Below, piece by piece: positions 52,805-59,686 of a stretch of DNA of 64,000 nt. Under the pieces are notes generated by a model. That model worked only from the letters and a program-made list of their open reading frames with translations. It was not told the origin of the DNA and did no database searches. A program made the translations under genes and the position numbers. Position 1 is the first letter of the stretch; each line of letters opens with the position of its first letter. Location of the stretch: the NCBI RefSeq assembly GCF_001434665.1, contig NZ_AZDG01000007.1:33820-97819 (forward strand). Direction: 5' to 3'. Source of the stretch: Companilactobacillus tucceti DSM 20183 (GTDB taxonomy: Bacteria > Bacillota > Bacilli > Lactobacillales > Lactobacillaceae).

Positions 52805-54271
52805 ATGAGTAGGATATTTAAACGATTGACCTTGAAGGAAGATCCGAGTATTTATGAAGATAAGGATGCAAATCTGGTTAGAGTTTTAACGGTTAAGGAC
52901 TTTTTAGCCTTAGGTGTCGGAACGATTGTTTCAACTTCCATTTTTACTTTACCAGGTGTCGTTGCGGCCGATCACGCTGGCCCAGCGGTGGTCTTTTCGT
53001 TTTTAATTGCTGCGATCGTTGCGGGTTTGGTAGCCTTTGCTTACGCTGAGATGGCGGCAGCGATGCCGTTTGCTGGTTCAGCTTATTCTTGGATCAATGT
53101 TATGTTTGGTGAATTTTTTGGCTGGATTGCCGGTTGGGCGTTGTTGGCCGAGTACTTTATCGCTTTAGCCTTTGTTGGCTCCGGACTGTCGGCCAATTTT
53201 CGAGGGCTATTAGTTCCATTGGGGATTAATTTTCCAAAGTCATTGTCTAATACTTTAGGTAATGATGGAGGGATAATTGATATTACTGCTGTTATTGTTT
53301 TAGTAGCCGTTGCTTGGCTATTGTCCAGAGGTGTTAACGGTGCCGCACGTGTTGAGAACGTTTTGGTTGTTTTGAAGGTTCTCGCAATTTTGACATTTAT
53401 TATTGTAGGTTTAACTGCAATTCATATTGAAAACTATGTACCATTTATTCCCAAGTATCATGTTAATGCTGACGGAACTGCCTTTGGTGGTTGGAAAGGG
53501 ATTTATGCTGGTGTTTCGATGATCTTCCTATCATATATTGGATTTGATTCTATCGCCGCTAATTCCGCTGAAGCAAAAGACCCAGAGAAAACTATGCCAC
53601 GTGGTATTTTAGGTTCATTGGTTATTGCTGTTACATTGTTCGTTGCTGTTGCTTTAGTTCTAGTGGGGATGTTCAAATATACTAAATATGCTAACAATGC
53701 TGAACCTGTTGGTTGGGCTTTGCGTCAAGCAGGTCACTCTGGTGTTGCTGGAGTTATTCAAGCTGTTGCTGTTATTGGTATGTTTACTGCTTTGATCGGT
53801 ATGATGTTGGCTGGTTCACGTTTGCTTTATTCATTTGGACGTGATGGTATGTTGCCGGCTTGGCTTGGCAAACTTAACAAACACAATTTGCCAAATCACG
53901 CTTTGTTTGCACTATCAGCTATTGCTGTTGTCGTTGGTGCTCTTTGCCCATTTGCCTTTCTAGCACAACTTATCTCTGCAGGTACTTTGATTGCATTTAT
54001 GTTTGTTTCTTTGGGTATTTATCCATTGAGAAGAAGAGAGGGTAAAGACTTACCTGAACCTTCGTTTAAAATGCCACTTTATCCGGTTCTTCCTGCTTTA
54101 GCTTTTCTTGGTTCATTGTTTGTTTTCTGGGGTCTTGATGTTCAAGCTAAGACATATGCTGGAATTTGGTTTGCTATTGGGCTTGTTATTTACTTTGGTT
54201 ATGGTATTCGTCATTCTTATCTTGGTAAGGGTAACAAGCGTTTTAAATCTTCGTCTGATGATGGAGAATAA
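52805..54271 (+). CDS. APC-family amino acid permease
   Basis: AGGAGG sets the start at ATG 52805 (in-frame ATG 52799 is too close to it). A 488-residue protein with about 12 helices and the APC signature SIFTLPGVVAADHAGPAVVFSF near the N-terminus, plus SYIGFDSIAANSAEAKDPEKTMPRGI. The closest type is the cationic amino acid transporter group (CAT/YfnA), so arginine, lysine or branched substrates are likely. Terminated at 54276. Confidence 0.9.
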   Translation: MSRIFKRLTLKEDPSIYEDKDANLVRVLTVKDFLALGVGTIVSTSIFTLPGVVAADHAGPAVVFSFLIAAIVAGLVAFAYAEMAAAMPFAGSAYSWINVMFGEFFGWIAGWALLAEYFIALAFVGSGLSANFRGLLVPLGINFPKSLSNTLGNDGGIIDITAVIVLVAVAWLLSRGVNGAARVENVLVVLKVLAILTFIIVGLTAIHIENYVPFIPKYHVNADGTAFGGWKGIYAGVSMIFLSYIGFDSIAANSAEAKDPEKTMPRGILGSLVIAVTLFVAVALVLVGMFKYTKYANNAEPVGWALRQAGHSGVAGVIQAVAVIGMFTALIGMMLAGSRLLYSFGRDGMLPAWLGKLNKHNLPNHALFALSAIAVVVGALCPFAFLAQLISAGTLIAFMFVSLGIYPLRRREGKDLPEPSFKMPLYPVLPALAFLGSLFVFWGLDVQAKTYAGIWFAIGLVIYFGYGIRHSYLGKGNKRFKSSSDDGE

Positions 54272-54275
54272 TTGT

Positions 54276-54310
54276 TGAGAGTTTCCTTATAGTGGGGAAC
54301 TCTTTTTTAG
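54276..54310 (+). terminator. Rho-independent terminator
   Basis: GAGAGTTTCC/GGGAACTCTTTTTT hairpin after the permease gene. Confidence 0.8.
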
Positions 54311-54317
54311 TGGGCTT

Positions 54318-54492
54318 TGTCTTTGGAGAAAAATGATTCCGTCTGCTGTGGGACCGCTTCAAGCCAAGGTCTTGAAGCTCGATTTAGAACTACACTTTGT
54401 GTATTTCTAAATCGTCCGTGGTGTAAAAACGGGAAGATTGCCCGTCCTAACGCTACATTCACAGCTGACTCCATCATTTTTATCCAAAGACT
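54318..54492 (+). repeat. R1 four-arm structured repeat, copy H
   Basis: Closing stem GTCTTTGG.GAAAAATGAT/ATCATTTTTATCCAAAGAC, arm 2 CTTCAAG-CCAAGGT-CTTGAAG, arm 3 GATTTAGAA.. against ..TTCTAAATC, junction CGTCCGTGGTGTAA, and arm 4 GTGGTGT/ACGCTAC over ACGGG/CCCGT. It has no inverted partner. It lies between the permease terminator and the toxin-antitoxin promoter. Confidence 0.82.
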
Positions 54493-54560
54493 AGTTTTAT
54501 TGGTGGAATTTTTGATACTGTTGACACTTAATAATTGCAGCGTGTTAAGAGATTAAATTA

Positions 54561-54629
54561 TTGACGTAAAAACTCCAGTCTATTACAATGAAATTACCTA
54601 AAAGGTAATTTCATTGTAATAGACTGGAG
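54561..54629 (+). promoter_or_regulatory. Toxin-antitoxin promoter inside a 57-bp perfect palindrome
   Basis: TTGACG (54561-54566), 17-base spacer, TACAAT (54584-54589). The -10 and start region lie within a perfect palindrome at 54573-54629: arms of 27 bp (CTCCAGTCTATTACAATG.. and its complement) around AAA. Transcription should begin near its centre, so the mRNA carries only the right arm, whose GGAG also serves as the toxin ribosome site. It is a likely operator for the HigA domain. Confidence 0.8.
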
Positions 54630-54634
54630 TAGAT

Positions 54635-54973
54635 ATGCGGGTTGACTACAAAAATAAAAAGGTCGAGAAGCAATGTTGTTCATTTAAAGATGCAAAAAAA
54701 CAGTTCCCTGAGAAAGTTGCCAAGAAACTGGTTAAACTGATTAACTTCATTGAAGCCGCTGAGAATTTGGAATCAGTCATTAATAATCCGGTCTACCATT
54801 TTCACAAATTAAATGGTAATTTAGATGGATTTTATGCAATGGATATTGATGGGCGGTCAAAAGCATACAGATTAATTGCTACATTTGATGGTTATGATGT
54901 TGAAGCAGTATTCAGCAAGTCTATTTCGATTGTCCAAATAAAAATTGAGGAGGTCAGTAAACATTATGAGTAA
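54635..54973 (+). CDS. higB: HigB-type toxin (RelE/ParE superfamily)
   Basis: A 112-residue toxin of the HigB group, normally a ribosome-dependent mRNA nuclease. It shows the family features CSFKDAKKQFPEKVAKKL, HFHKLNGNLDGFYAMDIDGRSKAYRLI and a C-terminal VQIKIEEVSKHYE. The ribosome site GGAG is the last part of the palindrome. It precedes the antitoxin gene, as is usual for higBA, and overlaps it by eight bases (ATGAGTAA). Confidence 0.85.
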   Translation: MRVDYKNKKVEKQCCSFKDAKKQFPEKVAKKLVKLINFIEAAENLESVINNPVYHFHKLNGNLDGFYAMDIDGRSKAYRLIATFDGYDVEAVFSKSISIVQIKIEEVSKHYE

Positions 54974-56057
54974 TGAGGTTACGTACAAGGATTTGATTGC
55001 TTTTCATCCCGGATCATATGTGGAAGATATAGTAGATGATCTTAATATAACCCAAGCTGAGTTTGCTGAGCGACTTGGGACATCTCCTAAAACAATAAGT
55101 AAAATTATAAATGGTGAAGATGATATTAGTGGTGATATTGCCAATAAATTAGCAAAATTGACTGGCATATCTTTAAAAACATGGATGAATTTACAAACAA
55201 ATTACGATATAAAATTGATGGAAATACAAAATCAGAAAAATGATGATGAGAAAAGAATAGGTCGTTCAATTGATTTTAGTTATTTCAAAAAAAATGAGTT
55301 TGTTGAAGATAAAAAATATAATATTCAGGAGAAAGTTTCAGCACTTAGAAAGTTGCTAAAAGTATCTGATTTATCTAGTCTATATGAATTTAATTCATCA
55401 GTTAGCTATAGAAATACTCAGGACTTCTCCGAGAAGTCAATAGTTAACTCTAATGTGATGTTGGAATTGGCAATAGATGAGGCAAGGAACGCTACGGATA
55501 ATAAATACCGAAAAGATAAATTAGAGCAGGCGTTACCTTTAATAAAGAAAATGTCTTTGGAAAAACCTGAGGTATTTTATCCTGATTTAGAAGAATTGTT
55601 GTTAGATTGTGGGATTGTTTTGGTGGCTTTACCTAAACTAACTAATGCAAACTTAAATGGTGCAACTAAGAAATTTAAAAATGGTAGTGTATTATTATTG
55701 ATAACTGATAGAAATAAGAAGTCAGATATTTTCTGGTTTTCATTAATACACGAGTTAGGGCATATCTACAATAATGATTTTTATTCTGATTATACAGATA
55801 AGAATCAATATGAAATGAAGGAAAAAAGGGCAGATAAGTTTGCCCTTGATTTTTATATTTCACAGAGTTCATATGATGATTTTGTAAATAAAGGTGACTT
55901 TAGTAAAGACGCTATAGTAAAGTTTGCAAGCGATTCTAAAATATTGCCCAGTATTCTTATTGGAAGATTACAAAATGATAATTATGTTTCTTATAGGAAT
56001 AAGACTCTTAACGATATGAAAGCTAGTTACAGTATTGTACTTACAAATAATAATTAA
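54966..56057 (+). CDS. higA: HigA-type antitoxin fused to an ImmA/IrrE metallopeptidase
   Basis: A 363-residue two-domain protein. Residues 1-85 are a HigA-like HTH (IAFHPGSYVEDIVDDLNITQ, then SPKTISKIINGEDDIS). Residues about 200-300 are an ImmA/IrrE zinc peptidase with LIHELGHIYNND (His262, Glu263, His266) and a downstream acidic partner in EKRADKFALDFYIS. GGAGG lies 12 bases before ATG 54966. The peptidase might cleave repressors, or act on the antitoxin itself, under stress; this is inference. Confidence 0.85.
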   Translation: MSNEVTYKDLIAFHPGSYVEDIVDDLNITQAEFAERLGTSPKTISKIINGEDDISGDIANKLAKLTGISLKTWMNLQTNYDIKLMEIQNQKNDDEKRIGRSIDFSYFKKNEFVEDKKYNIQEKVSALRKLLKVSDLSSLYEFNSSVSYRNTQDFSEKSIVNSNVMLELAIDEARNATDNKYRKDKLEQALPLIKKMSLEKPEVFYPDLEELLLDCGIVLVALPKLTNANLNGATKKFKNGSVLLLITDRNKKSDIFWFSLIHELGHIYNNDFYSDYTDKNQYEMKEKRADKFALDFYISQSSYDDFVNKGDFSKDAIVKFASDSKILPSILIGRLQNDNYVSYRNKTLNDMKASYSIVLTNNN

Positions 56058-56069
56058 TTAGAAAACTAC

Positions 56070-56107
56070 AAAAAGACGTGTAACCCATATGAGTTACACG
56101 TCTTTTT
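56070..56107. terminator. Bidirectional terminator
   Basis: AAAAAGACGTGTAAC/GTTACACGTCTTTTT between the convergent antitoxin and lipoprotein genes. Confidence 0.85.
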
Positions 56108-56118
56108 ACGTTTATAAA

Positions 56119-56997
56119 CTAATTTGAAATCTTACCGTCTGATTCTTGAACTGTTGTACGTCCGTCTTTATGTGCGTTCTTGATGGCTCTGATGATTTCA
56201 CTATCACTCCATGCTGGAACGTCTTTAACACCGGCGTCTGTTAGTTGTTGACGAGCTTTGGCGATATCAGCATCGGTGATTGTACCACCGTCATATTTTC
56301 TGCTTTCTCTGTCAAAGTCTCCATTATCGGCTGGATTGTCGCTATCGCTTGTGTCTTTAGCTGAATCATTGTTTGTTGCAGTTGTTTCTGAGCTGTTACT
56401 ACTATTATTAGTATTTTCTGTAGGTGTTGATTTAGATGTACTCTTTGGCATGTTATCTAAAAGCTTCTTAGCTTGTTTGTAGATGTCAGAGTAATACTTG
56501 CCTTTGATACCTTTGAAACTAGTGATTTGCTTCAATAGGGTAGTTGCTTGATCTGTGCTGCCTTGTTTGATCAAATCTTTAGCTGTCTTGATGTTGATCT
56601 TGAAGTTTGAACGGTTACGTATGATTTTTTTAACTTGCTTCAAAAGTGTTTTAGCACGTTTTGTCATTTTGGCGTTGCCGTTATCTTGGTTCTTAACTTT
56701 ATTCAATGATGTTTTAGCATCTGAAAATTCGCGTTTATTCATTTCTTTCTTTGCATTAACAAGGTTTTGAGCTTGTTTCTTGTATGCAGAAGATTTAGTA
56801 GTGCTCTTAGCTTCATTTGCTGACTTATAGTGCGTCAAAGCTTTGGAATATTCTTTGTTATCCACGGCTTTGTTACCTTTAGACATTTCTGTCTTATAGT
56901 CGTTGTTATTATTGCTGCTGCTTGATGATGAATTAGAACAGCCGACAACTAGAAAAGCTGCGATGGTTGCCATCATAAGCGTTAGTATTTTCTTCAT
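56119..56997 (-). CDS. Lipoprotein with Ser-rich linker and C-terminal domain
   Basis: A 292-residue surface lipoprotein: signal peptide with lipobox VVGC (Cys20), a Ser/Asn-rich spacer, then a long helical region of TPR-like character (NKAVDNKEYSKALTHYKSAN). A low-complexity Ser/Thr/Asn/Asp stretch follows, then a C-terminal segment (KYDGGTITDADIAKARQQLT) of unrecognised family. GGAGGAATT precedes the ATG. It is a single gene; the function is unknown. Confidence 0.8.
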   Translation of the reverse strand: MKKILTLMMATIAAFLVVGCSNSSSSSSNNNNDYKTEMSKGNKAVDNKEYSKALTHYKSANEAKSTTKSSAYKKQAQNLVNAKKEMNKREFSDAKTSLNKVKNQDNGNAKMTKRAKTLLKQVKKIIRNRSNFKINIKTAKDLIKQGSTDQATTLLKQITSFKGIKGKYYSDIYKQAKKLLDNMPKSTSKSTPTENTNNSSNSSETTATNNDSAKDTSDSDNPADNGDFDRESRKYDGGTITDADIAKARQQLTDAGVKDVPAWSDSEIIRAIKNAHKDGRTTVQESDGKISN

Positions 56998-57157
56998 AAC
57001 TTAATTCCTCCATAGTAATACTGCCAAGATTATAACATGTTAAAAGAAATTGAAAAAAGTATTTCCGCTTTTGGGGTCCCCACTCGTTATTATTTATGTA
57101 AGTTACTTAGGTCGGCCGACAGAGTTCCTTACCAAAAAAGAAAACGAGGTAGTTTTG

Positions 57158-57364
57158 ATGGACTGGGAAAAAACATCTATTAATTTAACAATGACAAATG
57201 ATAAGTATGCTAAAGGAAAAATGGTAAGAAGCTTCAATAATATCGTGGCGAACCCTACTAAAGAACAAATCGACCTATTAGTAGAGGGATTGATTATGTT
57301 GTCTGATGGGGATGCTTTTCTAAAAGCAGAAATTATTAAGCATGATGCAATGGTTACTGAATAA
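57158..57364 (+). CDS. DUF1659-like small protein
   Basis: The frame is open from 57050, but ACGAGGT before ATG 57158 sets the start. The 68-residue product (MDWEKTSINLTMTNDKYAKG..) matches the short DUF1659 pattern (SFNNIVANPTKEQIDLLVEGL). It sits 24 bases before a DUF2922 gene; the two families commonly occur side by side in Firmicutes. The function is unknown. Confidence 0.75.
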   Translation: MDWEKTSINLTMTNDKYAKGKMVRSFNNIVANPTKEQIDLLVEGLIMLSDGDAFLKAEIIKHDAMVTE

Positions 57365-57388
57365 AAAAATAAAGGTGGATGATTTAAT

Positions 57389-57616
57389 ATGAAGAAATTA
57401 CAATTAAGTTTTAAAACAGCAGCAGGTAAGAGACGTGATCTTGTATTGAACTATGTTAAGGATGATCTTGATCCACTAGTGGTTAAGAATGCTATGGACA
57501 AAATTACAGCCAGTAAGATTTTTGAAAAGGATACTGTTCAACTTTTTGCAGAAGTGGCTAGTGCCAAATATGTACAACGTACTGAAACGGAAATTTTTAA
57601 AACTAAGCTTTCTTAA
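57389..57616 (+). CDS. DUF2922 small protein
   Basis: A 75-residue protein of the DUF2922 type: MKKLQLSFKTAAGKRRDLVL.., then DPLVVKNAMDKITASKIFEK, and a short beta-rich C-terminus. AAAGGTGG precedes the ATG. It forms an operon with the DUF1659 gene and is closed by a terminator. The function is unknown. Confidence 0.8.
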   Translation: MKKLQLSFKTAAGKRRDLVLNYVKDDLDPLVVKNAMDKITASKIFEKDTVQLFAEVASAKYVQRTETEIFKTKLS

Positions 57617-57682
57617 TACCCCAATCGCAAATCTAATTAGGGTTTTACTGAAAATAATTAAATTTTTTGTATGATATTACTT

Positions 57683-57725
57683 GAGCCTAATCCCGGAATC
57701 GTCTATTATGGGATTAGGTTCTTTT
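57683..57725 (+). terminator. Rho-independent terminator
   Basis: GAGCCTAATCCC/GGGATTAGGTTC followed by TTTT after the DUF2922 gene. Confidence 0.8.
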
Positions 57726-57837
57726 GATATACAAAAGATTTGAATACCGGCTTAAACGCATATATCGGTTAAAATATTACAATTGTATTATTTTTAATAC
57801 AGAAATGTTACAAATGGCGGTAATTCAGATTTAGTAG

Positions 57838-57890
57838 TTGATTCAAAAGCCGTAGTTTCATATAATGATTGTCAGTGGGATAGCCCACTA
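57838..57890 (+). promoter_or_regulatory. Strong promoter with a 5'-end hairpin for the S-layer-like gene
   Basis: TTGATT (57838-57843), 17-base spacer, TATAAT (57861-57866). The predicted start is near 57873 and would place the hairpin AGTGGG/CCCACT (57875-57890) at the very 5' end of the mRNA, a known way to stabilise abundant transcripts. Confidence 0.72.
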
Positions 57891-57935
57891 ACAAATTAAA
57901 ATAATAAATTCTTGTAGTCCAGGGGAGGATTCACA

Positions 57936-59450
57936 TTGAAAAAATCAATTAAATACGCTGGCGTAGCTGCTGCTACATTACTAGCTGTTGCACCCGTTGC
58001 AGCACCAGTTCTATCAAATACAACAACAGTTAATGCTGCTCTTACAGCAGACCAAACAGCTGCTGCTACAAAGACTGTTAATGACAATGCAACTTCATGG
58101 TTAAACTCTTTAGCAGACCAAACAGCTGCTGCATTACCAGATCTTTCAGATCAAGCCACTTTCAAACCAGGTGTTAATGGTGCCGATGGTACTATCGAAA
58201 CAACTGTTTCTGCTTTTGCTGTTACAAAATTATATTCAGCAAACAACGGTGGTCCAGCTGTTACAACACTATCAGCTGATGGCACAAAGGCTAACTTAAC
58301 ACTTTCAATTAAGGGTGTTTCATCAAAAAACGATTATAATAACTTGGCAAAGAACCAAGATACATATGTAATTACATATACAATTTCATCATATGTTGAT
58401 GCTGATGGAAATACAGTTAAGTTAGATACACCTGTTACAAAGACAGTTACATATTCAAAGACAGCTACAACAACACCAGATGTTAATAAGACTGCTGCTA
58501 TTACATACACAGGTTCTAAAGATGTAGCTTATAACTCAAGTGTTGATGATGTATTGTATGCTAATACATCAGACTTTGCTGTTAAAGATGCTAATGGTAA
58601 AGATATTCCTTCATTTACTGCAGAACCAGGTGTAATTTATGATTCATATGCTGCTGCCGTTAAGGGTACAGGTTCTGACACAGATCTTGTAGCTGGTAAG
58701 AATTTTGGTACAGCTGACAAGACATATTACCAAGTAGTTACTGTAACACCAACTGCTGGTTCAGACTTTGCTACATTCTTAACAAGTTACAATGATACTG
58801 CTGCAGCTACTACAGGTGCAGAAGCTAAAGCTGCCGGTGTAAATGCTGATGGTTCATACAAATTAACTATTAATGGTTCAACACCATCATCTACAGATGC
58901 AACTGTATCTGCTTCTTCAGTTACATATATCCGTGCAATCAACGTTGGTTCTAAAGAAGACGCTGCATGGACTGTTAAGGACGAATCAGGCGTTGTAACA
59001 ACAAAGAATGACAAGACATATTACACATTGAAGAACGATGACAACAAGACTATCTCAAACCGTGCTCTTGCTGCTAATACTTCATGGCAATATGACAAGA
59101 CACGTACAAACGCTAACGGTGATGTTCAATATCGTGTATCAACACACGAATGGGTTCCTGCTGAAAGTGTTAACGTAAATGACGGTAACAACAACGGTGG
59201 TTCAGAAACTCCTGAAGGCGCATTGACAGTTACAAACCTTGACTCAAAGAAAGTTGTTAACTTGGCTACACCAGGTATGACATACTTCGTATACAACAAG
59301 GATGGCGTAATGTCAACAACACGTGCTCTTGCTGGTGGTTCATCATGGTTAGTTGATAAGACAGCCGTTGATGCTGCTGGTAACACTTACTACGGTGTTT
59401 CAACAGACGAATTTGTTAAAGCCGGTGAAGGTGTTTCACTAGCTGACTAA
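57936..59450 (+). CDS. S-layer-like secreted protein with two SLAP domains
   Basis: A 504-residue exported protein using a TTG start after AGGGGAGG. The signal peptide has KKSIKYAGVAAATLLAVAPV and ends near NAA-LTADQ. The body is Thr/Ala/Val-rich, beta-type, as in lactobacillar S-layer proteins, and the C-terminus has two SLAP units (ISNRALAANTSWQYDKT; TTRALAGGSSWLVDK..FVKAG). Codon use is strongly biased and differs from the nearby surface genes, fitting very high expression. It is a candidate main S-layer or cell-surface protein. Confidence 0.87.
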   Translation: MKKSIKYAGVAAATLLAVAPVAAPVLSNTTTVNAALTADQTAAATKTVNDNATSWLNSLADQTAAALPDLSDQATFKPGVNGADGTIETTVSAFAVTKLYSANNGGPAVTTLSADGTKANLTLSIKGVSSKNDYNNLAKNQDTYVITYTISSYVDADGNTVKLDTPVTKTVTYSKTATTTPDVNKTAAITYTGSKDVAYNSSVDDVLYANTSDFAVKDANGKDIPSFTAEPGVIYDSYAAAVKGTGSDTDLVAGKNFGTADKTYYQVVTVTPTAGSDFATFLTSYNDTAAATTGAEAKAAGVNADGSYKLTINGSTPSSTDATVSASSVTYIRAINVGSKEDAAWTVKDESGVVTTKNDKTYYTLKNDDNKTISNRALAANTSWQYDKTRTNANGDVQYRVSTHEWVPAESVNVNDGNNNGGSETPEGALTVTNLDSKKVVNLATPGMTYFVYNKDGVMSTTRALAGGSSWLVDKTAVDAAGNTYYGVSTDEFVKAGEGVSLAD

Positions 59451-59468
59451 TTCTTAGTCGCTTAAATT

Positions 59469-59495
59469 AAGACTTGCGAAAGCAAGTCTTTTTTT
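59469..59495 (+). terminator. Rho-independent terminator
   Basis: AAGACTTGC gaaa GCAAGTCTT plus TTTTT after the S-layer-like gene. Confidence 0.85.
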
Positions 59496-59542
59496 GTGCC
59501 TAAAATTCTATTAAGATTTTTAAGTATTTGAATATTAAATTT

Positions 59543-59578
59543 AAAAAAGATGTTGAATTTATAGTTCAACATCTTTTT
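59543..59578 (+). terminator. Second hairpin with T-run
   Basis: AAAAAGATGTTGAA/TTCAACATCTTTTT around TTTATAG. It may back up the previous terminator. It lies inside an open frame that extends upstream of the next gene, one reason to reject that longer frame. Confidence 0.7.
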
Positions 59579-59686
59579 GGTATCCATGGATCCTCTCCAA
59601 TTCAAATCATAATAATTATATTAACTTATTTTGATGGTTATAACGTGAGTAATGGAACTACAATGGTCGTGGAAGAGGGGTTATAT

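Noticed and set aside
59528..59686. Longer start for the LRR surface protein
   Set aside because: The extra part runs through a terminator hairpin and precedes a normal signal peptide that starts at 59687 with its own GAGGGG site.
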